In this document: in pieces, positions 12,727-23,906 of the stretch
Position numbering within the stretch: the first letter of the stretch is position 1
Layout of the letters: each line of letters opens with the position of its first letter
Source of the DNA: Strongyloides papillosus
Lineage: Eukaryota > Nematoda > Chromadorea > Rhabditida > Strongyloididae
DNA: 64,000 bases
Reading direction: 5' to 3'
NCBI GenBank assembly: GCA_005656395.1
Contig: SRSI01000052.1
Span: forward strand, 186,001-250,000
The notes under the pieces: model-generated
What the model was told of the DNA's origin: nothing
Seen by the model: the letters and a program-made list of their open reading frames with translations, nothing else
The model's database searches: none
Program-made: the position numbers and the translations under genes

Positions 12727-14047
12727 TTACTTCCTCATTTTTACTGATTGACTTAAATGTGAAATCATTTGATAACCGAATAATAAAATAGAAATACAAA
12801 TTAAAGAAACAATTATTCCCATCCATGATCCAGGAGAAAATGTTGGTACGCAATCGTTAACATTATTACTAAATCCGTAAAAGATTTCCTCACCATCAAT
12901 GTTTCTGAAAACTTTTCCTGGATGCATTTGAAGCTGTAAACCAAATAAAGAAATACCTATATAGTTGTCTACAACATCAGATAGTGCGAAGATGGCTGGT
13001 GTTTGACTGCAAGCATAAGCATAGTCATAATACCCATCAATATCCAAAAAATTTGAACCTTTTTGAGATGATAACTTTTTTCTATTAACTGAGTAATCTT
13101 TTCCATCAACAGATATTGTTCCTTTTTTTAAAGTTAAACTGCTGACTTTCCAGCTGTAGAAACCATTTCCTTCGACTGTTATTTCAAATTCAATATCTGT
13201 GTTTTTTGGAACCTTTACATTAGAATCATCATTATATGCACCTTTTGTGGTAATTTTAACATTAAATGTCGATGTTTTAGTGATATTATTACAATCAAAT
13301 GATCCTGTGAATTTATCATTTGAATTGTCTTTGGTAAAATCAATTGTAATACTTTTGTATACCATACTTTTAACTTTAGAATGATGTATTAAAGTAATTC
13401 CTTCAAGGTAAAAAAGGCAAGGTGAATCATCTAATTCTTTTCCTTTTTCGTATGGAGGCATTATTACTGGTACCTTTGAAGTGAAAGTGGGACTTTCATC
13501 ATCAGGAATCACGTCAAAGTCACCTAAAGCGCTTGAAGCAACACGTTTTGAACGTTTACTTTCCTAAAATTTTACTTATATTTGTAATAATTTATATATT
13601 TCTTACATGTTTTAAATCATTCAAATTAATAATTATAAAAGCATATTTGATAGCTTTGTTTTTTATATCACTGTTTTTAATGCTTCTTCTATTTCATTCC
13701 AATTATCAGTTTCAAATATATGCTTTATTTCACTAATATTAAGATATCCATTAAAAAAACCAGTTTTGTAAAATGATTCTTTAATAGTTTCGATTAATTC
13801 ACTCTTTGGTGACTTGTCGTTACTGTAAACATTTGCAAGTTTGCTAAATTGTGCCAGAGAAAAATCTTTAAAATCAAATACTACAGTATTTTCTTGATAA
13901 GCCAATTTTGTCAATGGAACATTCCTAAAATTTGGTTAGCTAATAACTGTCAAAATAAACTTACAATAACTCTTTATCCTTAGACCATATAAGATAATCG
14001 TAGGCAGTTGCAAAAGATAACAATGATAGAATTCCCAGAATTCTCAT
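12727..14047 (-). CDS. vha-19: V-ATPase accessory subunit S1 (Ac45/ATP6AP1) homologue
   Basis: Exons (minus strand): 14047-13965, 13924-13672, 13563-12727; phases match and give about 390 residues. Ac45 is a type I membrane glycoprotein that helps assemble and traffic the V-type proton ATPase. Residues 1-15 (MRILGILSLLSFATA) form a signal peptide, followed by the luminal start YDYLIWSKDKELLNVP. Exon 3 opens with ESKRSKR (residues 113-119), a furin-type site matching the known processing of Ac45. The membrane-proximal end carries the family signature CVPTFSPGSWMG, then a transmembrane helix and a short basic tail ending KMRK. TTACAG lies 2 nt before the ATG and could be a trans-splice acceptor. 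The part before the furin site is shorter than in mammals. The gene is divergent from WDR47. C. elegans vha-19 is the named orthologue. Confidence 0.88.
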
Positions 14048-15482
14048 ATCTGTAATAATGAATTATCAATATAAAAAATTACGAAAAAATTAATAAATTA
14101 CAATACTATTTCGAATAAAATATACTACAAATCAATGCTTATCAGTATGAAGAAAGAAATATCTCTTTCTATACTTCATCTATTTCCAATAACTTATCAA
14201 TATACATGTGAATTTTTTGGCCGCGGCGTTAATTTTATTCAGCTTAACATTTAAGATAACTAATGCTATTCTAGGCTTACGAACAATTTTTAAATGCACA
14301 AATAAAACTTTAAACATTTTCACTTTTTACTTCTATACAAATTTTATTAATTTTAATACACAAATAATATCAATTTAGAATTATAAAATTTTTTAAAATA
14401 AAGTTGGTCATTTAGATATGGAATTAAAATTTTCCTATGTAATATAATTATTTTGTGTAAACATTTTATTGTAATTGTCAAACTACTTATTGATAAAATT
14501 TTGGGAATAAAAATACAATATGTTTAAAAAAATTTTATCTCTGTCATATCTTTCCAATATATTTATGATAATATGAATATCTCCAATGAAAACATAGAAA
14601 TGTGTGTGTGAAAGTGCATAAATTTTTTTGTTGAAAAAAATTGTATGTAACAATCAATTGATTATTTTAATATTATTTGAAATATTTTAGAAAAATATTT
14701 TTTTAGTAATATGATTAAAATATATGTATAATAGAAAACTATATTCTTTCAATAACATATAGGAAAATAGATAACAAATTTGTGTATTATAGTTATTCTT
14801 TTGTTTCTCTTTCCATGGTACATATGCCATTTTAAATTGTATAAATTGGCTAACCATCTGACCCTACTTACTACATCGATTATCAGAAGTTCAGTTTCTA
14901 TTATGGATTAATTTTTTTTTCTTTATTTGTGTAGTAGAAAATATTAGAATATTTTTATTTATCTAAGATACTTTAACAAAAAATAAAAAGCTCATCTCGT
15001 GTTAAGAATAATTAAGAAGTTACGATTGCTAAATGATATAGAAAATTAAAGGAAGTATGTCGATTATTATGTTATAATAAATGTTCAAATAATAGTAAAT
15101 GTAGACTCATATTCCACTGTTATATTGTCACTCTATCTAGTACCAACAACATTTTAGTCTATTTATAGATGATGAATAAGTTTTACAATATTTTTAGATT
15201 ATTTTACTACTATTGCAACTGGAAATAAAATATTAAAAAGAGCTAATTAAAAATATTTAGTCGTTTTGTATTAATATAAAACGAATTTTTATAGAATGTA
15301 TGAAAATTAGAAGATATTTTCATTAATAGTAAAAAAATATAATGCATTTTTAATTTTTATCAAATATTATTTTTCAGAAAGTTTACTAATCTTAAATACA
15401 AATTTAATAATTTTTTATATTGTAAAATCTAAAACAAATATTATATTTATATTATTTAAATGTTATTCAATTTATAAAAATT
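14048..15482. promoter_or_regulatory. Shared upstream region of vha-19 and WDR47
   Basis: A 1.4-kb divergent intergenic space with no gene. It is nearly all A+T except for a 10-nt block made only of G and C, GGCCGCGGCG, at 14219-14228, about 170 nt upstream of the vha-19 start. No TATA box can be singled out against this base composition. Confidence 0.45.
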
Positions 15483-18474
15483 ATGACTACATCAAATGGA
15501 AATTCTTTTATTTTGCCTTCAGTAAATATTATTATAAAAGAAAGAGATGTTTTAAAAGCAATCTTAGAATTTCTTGAAACAAATGGTTATCATATTGCAC
15601 AGGTAAGTTAATAAAATTATTATTAATTTTAATGTACTTTAGTTGTCCTTAGAACGGGAAACTGGAATTATTAATGGTGATTACTCAGATGACATCATTT
15701 TCCTAAGACAACTTATTTTGGATGGACAATGGGATAATGCATTAGATTTTATAGATCCATTAAGGGAGTTAGATGAATTTGATTTTAGAACATTCCGATA
15801 TCTCATCACAAAATATAAATATTTCGAATTATTATGTATTAAACAAGAACCAGGTCCAATGTATGATAATGATTTTACAGTGGAAGAAATTGTTGAATGC
15901 TTAAAAGATCTTGAACATATTGCACCAACTCTTGAAGATTATAGACATCTTTGTGCATTACTTACACTACCTAAATTGTCTGATCATACTGATTTTAAAA
16001 ACTGGAATCCTTCTTCAGCAAGAGTAGAATGTTTTTCTAAAGTATTACCGTTAGTAGAATCATTACTACCTAAAAGTATTTCAACAAGTTCTTCGAAAAA
16101 AAATGATTTTCGAGATGAAGTTGCAGTAAATAATAGGTTATTACAATTAATTGTAAAAGGATGTTTTTATGAAAGTTGCGTTGATTATTGCCAAAGTCAA
16201 GCATTGGGTGATATAAAATCAATTGACCATTCAAAAATATCATCAAAAGTGTTACAACAAAAAGCACCTCTGTGTGGAGCTGATCTATCATTGATATCAT
16301 GGTTAGAAGTTCTATCAAATGAACAATTTGTAGTACCTTTCCAACAAATGTCATTATATTTTAAGATGGATACCATAAAAAGATCAAAATTAGAAGCTCA
16401 ATGGACAGAACAAATATTAGCTACTCCAATTAAACCTAAGGGAAGTTTTCCATATAACATGATTCCTAATGACAAATTGAAATGTGCACAAAAAATGTCA
16501 CAATCAATGATGTCTTTACCACATATGTTCTCTTCATGTTCCTTAAACAAAACTTTATCTTCCTCAAAAAGATCACTTCAACATATGTCTCAATCAACGG
16601 CGCCAGGTTTTTCAATTGATATAAATGAAAATGAAAAAAAAGGAGAGGAATTAATGAGACAAAGTCAAATCATTGATAATATGCTTGAGAAAAGTGGCCT
16701 TTCAAAGACAACACGTCCAAATCCAGGAAGTGCTTCAGCTTCATCTCATTCTATGTCGTCTTCTCCATCTTTAATACCACCAAATTCTTTAACATTTGAT
16801 TGCTCATATGCCAGAAAAGAACTTGACGAGATAACAAAACGATTTAATAATAATCATAATGAAAGAAATACAGTACCATTACCACCTGTTCCTGAATTAA
16901 CAACACCTGGAGGAACATTTATGAATGGAGAAGATTTATCTCAAAATAATCTTATGATGAAATCTCAAATTATTCAACAATTTGCTAATCGTGTATATAA
17001 AGAACAAATACCACCTTCAAATCCTTTGATGCAATCAATGATGATGAATCCAATCAATCATATGAATAGCAATAATTTATACATGTCTCAACAACAAGTA
17101 CCTCCAATTCATGATCAATTTTATCCTTCTATTAATTATCCTCAAACAACACCTAACCAAATTCAACAATATAACAATCAAAGAATATTAATGAATGAAC
17201 GTGGTATTGGTGGACAAATTACTCATCAAAATCAAATGTATACAGTACAAAAAACATTAAATAAAAATATTTCATCAAATATGCATCCAACAAATTCAAT
17301 TCATTTTATTCCTGTTTGTAAATATGAAGATAGTCAAGCAATTCGTGCTGTTGCATTTCATCCATCAGGAAAATTCTTTGCTGTTGGAACAAATTCTAAA
17401 CAACTCCATATTTGTAGATATCCAGATGTCAGAAGTAGTCTTAATAATAATCAACTTTCAGGAAATTATATACAACAACCTGAAATTGTTTTATCGAGAC
17501 CTAAACAACATCGTGGATCAGTTTATTGTACATCCTTCAATCAAACTGGTGAACTTTTAGCTACAGGATCAAATGATAAAACAATACATTTAATGTCTTT
17601 TCAAGCTAATACTGCTACAATTGTTGCAGAAACAGAATTAACAATGCTAGATGGAACAATACGTGATATAATATTTATAGAAGATTCTATGAATAATACA
17701 TCTCTTATGGTATCAGGTGGTGCAGGAAATTGTCAAATATCTTTAACTGATTGTAACACAGCACAAACATTTAAAAATTATTCTGGACATTCAGCACCTA
17801 TTTTGGGTTTATATTCATGGGATAATAGTTGCTCGTTTGTTTCATGTTCTCAAGATAAAACAATAAAATTTTGGGATATACGAGCAAATGGTCCTGTTCA
17901 AGTAATTACCCAAAATTATAGAAACATAAATTCCCCGGTAACTAGTGTTTGTGTTGATCCAAATGGAAAATTATTAGTATCGGGACATGAAGATGCATCT
18001 GTTATGCTATATGATATTACGGGAAATCGTGTAGTCCAAGTGTACAGACCACATGGTGACGAAATTCGAAGTGTGCGATTTTCAAATGCTGCATATTATT
18101 TATTATCTGGAAGTTATGATAAAAGGTAATTTAAACTTTAAATAATAAATAACAATATTTTTTAGAATTAGTATAACCGATATGCGAGGTGATTTAACTG
18201 CTCCATTAACTTATCTTCCTGTAGCTGAACATACAGATAAAGTCATACAATGCCGGTAAGTTTAGAAAATTTTTTGTTTTGATAATAAACATTTATATAT
18301 ATTTTAAAATGAAAAAAATCAAATAAATTTTAAAATAGTATATATTAAATTTTATATTTAAACTTTTCTTATTTCAGTTGGCATCCACATGATTTTACAT
18401 TCTTGAGTACCAGTGCAGATCGATCTGTAATCCTATGGAGTTTACCGCTAAATAAAGTTGGAATTGATTACTAA
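15483..18474 (+). CDS. WDR47: WDR47 (nemitin) homologue: LisH-CTLH plus WD40 protein
   Basis: Exons 15483-15602, 15643-18125, 18166-18255 and 18378-18474 join in phase and encode about 929 residues, close to the 919 of human WDR47. Exon 1 holds a LisH motif (KERDVLKAILEFLETNGYHI) and exon 2 opens with the CTLH part (FLRQLILDGQWDNALDFI). A Ser/Met/Asn/Gln-rich linker follows (about residues 330-590). From about residue 600 to the end lies a WD40 propeller, with WD-type strand ends such as TIKFWDI and a last repeat closing SADRSVILWSL. In animals WDR47 is a neuronal microtubule-associated factor acting with CAMSAP proteins; the same role here is inference from family. The gene is divergent from vha-19 and converges on the PTB-domain gene. 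An AATAAA at 18550-18555 may be its polyadenylation signal. Confidence 0.87.
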
Positions 18475-18549
18475 ATTTTAAATTTTTATTGAGAAATTTT
18501 AACTTTTTGTTAGAAATTATATTTTTAATAACTATAGTTTTAATATATA

Positions 18550-18555
18550 AATAAA
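18550..18555 (+). terminator. Possible polyadenylation signal of WDR47
   Basis: AATAAA 76 nt after the WDR47 stop codon. Such hexamers are common by chance in this A+T-rich sequence. Confidence 0.4.
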
Positions 18556-18787
18556 TTCATGTTATAAAATTATCAAGTGTCAAGAAATATAATAAAATAT
18601 ATTAATTGAGGAAACAATTTATTTCAAAATTAATTTATAAAAAAAATTTTTTAGCATGAGTAGAACTGTAGTTAATTATATAGAAACAGTATTTACGTAT
18701 TACCTTGTTTAGTTTTTATGTGGGATATAATATAAATAAACATATTTTATATCTAGAATATTGTGTTTTAAAATAGGAATATTTACT

Positions 18788-19741
18788 TTAATGATTGCTG
18801 CTACTCAACATTGAACTTGGTAGCCTTTTTCTTTTAAACAATTTTCCTAATGAGGAATTTTGTGTGCTTGAACTATAAGTATTATTGTTTTTTTTAACAT
18901 ATATTCTTTGTGAAAAAGTATCTTTTTTAGATGTAGTTATATCTGGATGAAATTTTACATTTTGAGAAAGAAGTAGTAAATTTTCCATGCTTTTCCTTTT
19001 TTCTTCTCTTGATAGATTAATTGTATTAAATTCCAATTTATTTGTTATTTTGTTGTCAAAGAAATTATAATCAGAAGGTAGTACTGCAATTGAATGACGT
19101 GAACTTAATTTTTGCCTTTCCACGGAATCACTTTTTACAAAACCACTGATTGCTGTATTATTTCTCATAAAATTACTTGCATTAAATTCGCTTAAGTTTT
19201 TTGAACTGTTTATTGCGTTCTTTAGATACAGTCGTTGTTCCAAATTATGTAGAAGTCTTTTATTGTTAGACAAATTAATTAGATACTAAACTTTCAAATT
19301 ATTAATAAGTTTTATACTTACTTGTATTTTTTCATGAAATAATTGTGCAATTTGTGAAGTATCACACCTATAAAAATGTACATGAATTGGTGAATTCATT
19401 TCCGGATTCAGTATAATCATTGTTACTGCTATAGTATCATTAAATGGCATATTCCCAATCATAGAAAATGTTATACAATGTGTTGGAATATTAATGTACA
19501 TAGACTTCATTTTAATATATCCACTTTTATTCATCATAGGTATAGTTTGAATTAATTTTAACCTTTTCTGTGATAATGATATAGTAGCTTTATTTCCTAC
19601 ATTACCAAAAAAAATTTTTAATTTTTCATTCATTAAAAAATTTGTTTCATTCTCATCTCGAAGACAATTTGTTTCTTGTACTCCTAAATACCATACATAA
19701 AAATAGTTTTTTGACTTTTTTTTATCCAATAGCCATATCAT
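18788..19741 (-). CDS. PTB/PID-domain protein
   Basis: Two exons, 19741-19322 and 19285-18788, separated by a 36-nt intron and joined in phase 0 (...HEKIQ then YLINLSNNKR...), give 305 residues. The first 150 residues look like a phosphotyrosine-binding/PID fold: a first strand with WYLG, a strand pair around ISLSQKRLKLIQ, the typical HCITFSMIG strand, IHVHFYRCDT, and a closing helix IAQLFHEKIQYLI. The rest is Asn/Ser/Lys-rich and probably disordered. PTB domains bind NPxY-type peptides or lipids in signalling and endocytic adaptors. The layout of a single N-terminal PTB and a disordered tail recalls FAM43-type proteins, but I cannot fix the family. It is divergent from the RNF145 gene and its 3' end lies 313 nt from WDR47. 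Confidence 0.65.
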
Positions 19742-20712
19742 TTTATTAGATGATTTTAGTATAATTATTTTTATAAATATATGAAATTAAATTTCAAGAA
19801 CCGTCATGAATAAATAAGAAAGAATGAATATACTACTTTTATAATAATATCTTTTTAACAGCATTATTAAACTACCAAATCTTGTTTTAATTTTCCCTCA
19901 TTTTTAGTTTTATAAAATTCGTGAATTTCTATTTGTCTTTTACTTTGTTTTGACACATTCATAACTTAATAATTTTCTTTTGTTATTAGTAGTCACATAT
20001 AATTTTCACAAACTTTTTAAATTACAATACCAATTGATATCTTAAATCATTTAGTTTTACTCGAGTTAGATTAAATTAAACTTCACAAATTCAGTGGAAT
20101 TATATTTGTAAATTGAAAAAATAATATTTAAATAATAAGTTAATAAAAAATTAAATTTTGAAGAGAGAATTTAAAAAAATGTACATAATAATTACTTTAA
20201 TATAATTTAATGTTTATAATCAATATTAAAGTTCACAATAATCTAATTTTAAACTCCAAAAATCTTGTGTAGTTTTATATATAATTGGTATATGTATTTA
20301 GATTTTAAAATTATATCTATTTTCTTTAATTTTTGGAATAAAATATTATTACAATGATCATTCAAATTGTATTACATAGTTTTAAATATGTCAATAACAA
20401 CTGCTTATCTATTATAAATTATGACATTTTCTGATAATATTAATAGAACATAGAAGCTATTTTTACAACAATAATTTTAAGTATGGTACTTTATTTATAT
20501 GGTTTTATTGCAAAATCATATGTGTATAATTTTTCGTCAATATGACATTATGTGTGATGATCTGATAGCCTACTTTGAAATAATTAACTATGTTACCAAA
20601 CTCTTTTTATATTACTAAATTATTTTGTTTTAGTTATCCAAAGTTTTTTACATATTGATTAAATTTTTTAAATATATTTTCTATACAGCATTAAAATATT
20701 ACAACGATTAAT
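19742..20712. promoter_or_regulatory. Shared upstream region of the PTB gene and RNF145
   Basis: A 971-nt divergent intergenic space, very A+T-rich, with no open frame or RNA gene that I can support. Confidence 0.45.
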
Positions 20713-22862
20713 ATGGAATTTGGTGTTGGATCATTGGGAAATGGATTCCTAGATGATCATAAACATTTTATTTTGCCAGTATTTGAAACAATATTAAGAC
20801 TACCAGGTCCACTTTTACTTGAATTATGGTGGAGAAAAAAAAATATGAATTTTACACAAATTACTGAAGAAGTTTTTGATAATGAGTCTTTGCAATATTT
20901 AGATTCCACACGTATATTGGAATTTGTTCATTCTAGAAATTTGGATGATTCAGTTGCAGTTATGTTAAGCTATTCAAGTAACTAAATTCTTTTAAATTTT
21001 AAATATTTTATTTTTTAGTTTTATTTATTTGTGGAATAATACTATTAATTCCACTAAAAAAATTATTTACAATTTATACACATTTAAGTTCATTTATGTT
21101 ATTTGCATTTGGATATTATATGTCATCGTGTTATATAGAAGGTGAACAGAATTCAGAAGACGATAGCTTAAGATTGGATTCGTTTGTAAAATTAGAAAGA
21201 CATGGTTCATTTATAGCAGCACAAGTTGCACTGGCAGTTTTTCAATCATGTTTATTAAAGTTAACTTCAGATTTTGAAATACTAATTTTACCAATATATG
21301 TTTTACCTATTTTTGGAAGAATGTGTGGTGTTCCTAAGGATTCCCTTATTATTTTACACAATATTTCTTGTTGTATGAATTTTCTTATAATTTGTGGTTT
21401 TATTTACTATATTATACCACTACTAAATAAAGAAATAAAAAGTGGATTAAAAAAAGTAAGAACCATAATAATTGTTAGAGGTATAGGATATGGAGCTGTA
21501 ATGATTTTTAAACGTTTAAGATTAATTCAATTATTAACCACATCTTGGATAACAATGCTTATTACAAAAATGGTATATGAATATTATGGTAAAGAAAGAA
21601 GCATTGATGACTTAGGATCAGCATTGATAGCAACTATTGCTGATTGTACTAGTACACCTATTTCACTTTTATCTTTAGCTTTAACAGTTTCACAAATATG
21701 TAAACTGATTGTTCATGGTGTTCAATATGTTGTATTTAATAATGAAAGAGGTATTGAAAGAGAAGGTCATCAAGGATATACAGAAGCATTAACATTATTA
21801 CTTCTTTGTGCTCAAGCTGGTTTACTTGGAATGAAAACGGAACAAAAAACTTTTATGCTCACTTTAGTTTTATTTATAGTACTTTCAGCATTATTTCAAA
21901 GTCTTTATAATCTTTTAGAACCACAAATGTTAGCATTAGCTTCTTCAAGAAATGCTTCAAAATTTAGACATGTAAAAAGTTTATTATTTGCATTCATTTT
22001 AGCAATTTCTCCTATAATAATGTCTTTCACTTTGATGGATATTTTACCAATTGATTTATGGTGTGTAATAATTGTAGCAAATTGTACATTAACATCCATA
22101 CGAACAATTTCAACAATTATAATATATTTCTTAACATTTATTGAAAATAAGGCAATGGAACCATGGGAATTATTAGATGATTTAATATTTTTCTGTAGAA
22201 CAGTAACAAGATTTTTAGAACTTTTTTTAGCAACCTTTGTCGTATTACATGGAATATTTGCATCATTTTATGGATACTGGAGTACAATATCCATAACTAT
22301 TATGACATTTCATACATACTTTAATGTCTACAAAAATACTAAAACAGGTATAGCTACGATAAAAGCAAGATTTACAGCTGTTACCAAAATTAAACAACTC
22401 CCAAAAATTACTGGCAAACGATTGGAAGAATGTGAAGATTTATGTGCAATATGTTTTATGGAAATGAGACGTGAAGCACGTATAACACCATGTAAACATG
22501 TATTTCATGGATACTGTTTAAAAAAATGGATGTTTGTAAAAACAGTTTGCCCTTTATGTTACAACTCATTGAGTTCAAAAGAAGAAGCTGAAATGATTGA
22601 AGGTAACGGAAATGATGGAGAATTACAACGATTATTAATCGGCCAGAATACTTTTAATCAAAATAATGTAAATATTGATAACACTAATCTATCAAACAGT
22701 GAAAGATCATCTTCATTCTCATCTGATGACTTCTCTGAAGATTCAATGACAGATTCAAGTGAAGTTGGTGTTAATTTAGAAACGATGATGTTGAATAGCA
22801 ATGTCGGTCAAAGGATGTATTTTAATGCTACAGCCACAATGGATGATTGGGAAAGTGAATGA
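20713..22862 (+). CDS. rnf-145: RNF145-type multi-pass membrane RING-H2 E3 ubiquitin ligase
   Basis: Exons 20713-20977 and 21019-22862, with a 41-nt intron and a phase-1 join, encode 702 residues. The N-terminal two thirds is a TRC8-like block of many transmembrane helices with motifs shared with RNF145 (IADCTSTPISLL, LASSRNASK). Residues 564-602 form a RING-H2 finger: C564-x2-C567, C580, H582, H585, C588, C599-x2-C602, ending in CPLC. The C-terminal 100 residues are Ser/Asp/Asn-rich. In mammals RNF145 resides in the ER and ubiquitinates sterol-pathway proteins; nematode RNF-145 is linked to membrane-lipid homeostasis. RNF139/TRC8 is the nearest alternative, but the conserved middle segments favour RNF145. 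The mammalian YLYF motif aligns with YTHL here (see findings). Confidence 0.82.
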
Positions 22863-22933
22863 ATTAGCAAACATAACTGGTAATACTGTATTGAATAATA
22901 ATTATCTTAGTATTCGAGTAATAACTTATTTGT

Positions 22934-22939
22934 AATAAA
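22934..22939 (+). terminator. Possible polyadenylation signal of rnf-145
   Basis: AATAAA 72 nt after the rnf-145 stop codon, in the 291-nt gap before the convergent SET-domain gene. Confidence 0.4.
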
Positions 22940-23153
22940 ACTTTTTGGTAGTTCTGTATGAAGAGCAAACTTGAACTTACCTTGTTTAGAATAATTTTTA
23001 AAAAAAAATTAATGCCATAGTAATTAAAAATATTTTATTAATTTTGAGAATATAAAAATATTCTCTAAAGTTATCAATAACATAACCAATACTGAAATTA
23101 GGATTTTATTCACGACTAAATTTTATTTTATCTCTTTGATGTGATTTTCAACT

Positions 23154-23906
23154 TTAAAGAAAGTGTTTTGTCTCCTTTTTTTTCTTAGAAATACATGTAT
23201 CAGCTTCACAAAGGCAAAAAAAGTTATCAGTAAAGTATGTTTCATTATAATTTATACATATTTCTTCTCCTGGTTCTATAATTTTATCAGCAGCAAAGAT
23301 TCCTACCTGAGGAATTTTATTTCCTCTATAGATTAAATCGTCCCTAAAGCAACAACTAATTGCAACACAATTATTTTTACAACTGTGATTTATCATCCTC
23401 GCAAAATTTCCTTCTTTTTCAGAATCATATACATAAGTGATACCATTAGATTCAACCTCATAACAATACCAACCTTCTGATTCATTTGTATATTCATCCT
23501 TCAACCATAACTCTCCAACATATTCACATATATATTGAAACGGCATAATTTTACTTTTAGTTTTTAGTCCCCAACCACGATTATTTGTTCGAAAGACTTC
23601 TAACTGAAGCTGTAATGATTTCTTCTTCATTTCATCCAACCTTAAAACACAGTAGTGACTACCACATGATTCTAGAGATTCGTATAATAACCCATAATTT
23701 GCACAAAATGTTCTCGTTATACCAGAATAATCTTCATTCATATAATCCCTATTGCAAGTACATTTTTTTAGTGTCCTATCCTTTTTAATCATTTTACCGA
23801 GCCTTTTTTTCCCCTTATATACTGATTTTCCAATATTTAAAAAATTAAAAGTAAATTGTTCTATTGACTCATTTACTGAAACATTTGGAGCTAAATAAAT
23901 CTCCAT
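23154..23906 (-). CDS. Compact SET-domain protein lysine methyltransferase
   Basis: A single exon of 250 residues. The catalytic SET fold runs from about residue 100 to 225: RGWGLKT (110-116), EYVGE, the pseudoknot motif NHSC (173-176), and EEICINY with the expected Tyr at 220. A post-SET zinc cluster follows at C231-x-C233-x4-C238. Upstream, Cys residues at 49, 51, 68, 81 and 86 suggest a reduced pre-SET zinc cluster. The segment IPQVGIFAADKI is of the SUV39/G9a/SETDB (histone H3 Lys9) type, whereas the short Cys-rich lead-in is less complete than in that clade. Probably a nuclear histone methyltransferase; the substrate is inference. No chromodomain, Tudor or MBD region is present. Nematodes carry many small lineage-specific SET genes, and I cannot name the orthologue. 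Confidence 0.78.
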   Translation of the reverse strand: MEIYLAPNVSVNESIEQFTFNFLNIGKSVYKGKKRLGKMIKKDRTLKKCTCNRDYMNEDYSGITRTFCANYGLLYESLESCGSHYCVLRLDEMKKKSLQLQLEVFRTNNRGWGLKTKSKIMPFQYICEYVGELWLKDEYTNESEGWYCYEVESNGITYVYDSEKEGNFARMINHSCKNNCVAISCCFRDDLIYRGNKIPQVGIFAADKIIEPGEEICINYNETYFTDNFFCLCEADTCISKKKKETKHFL

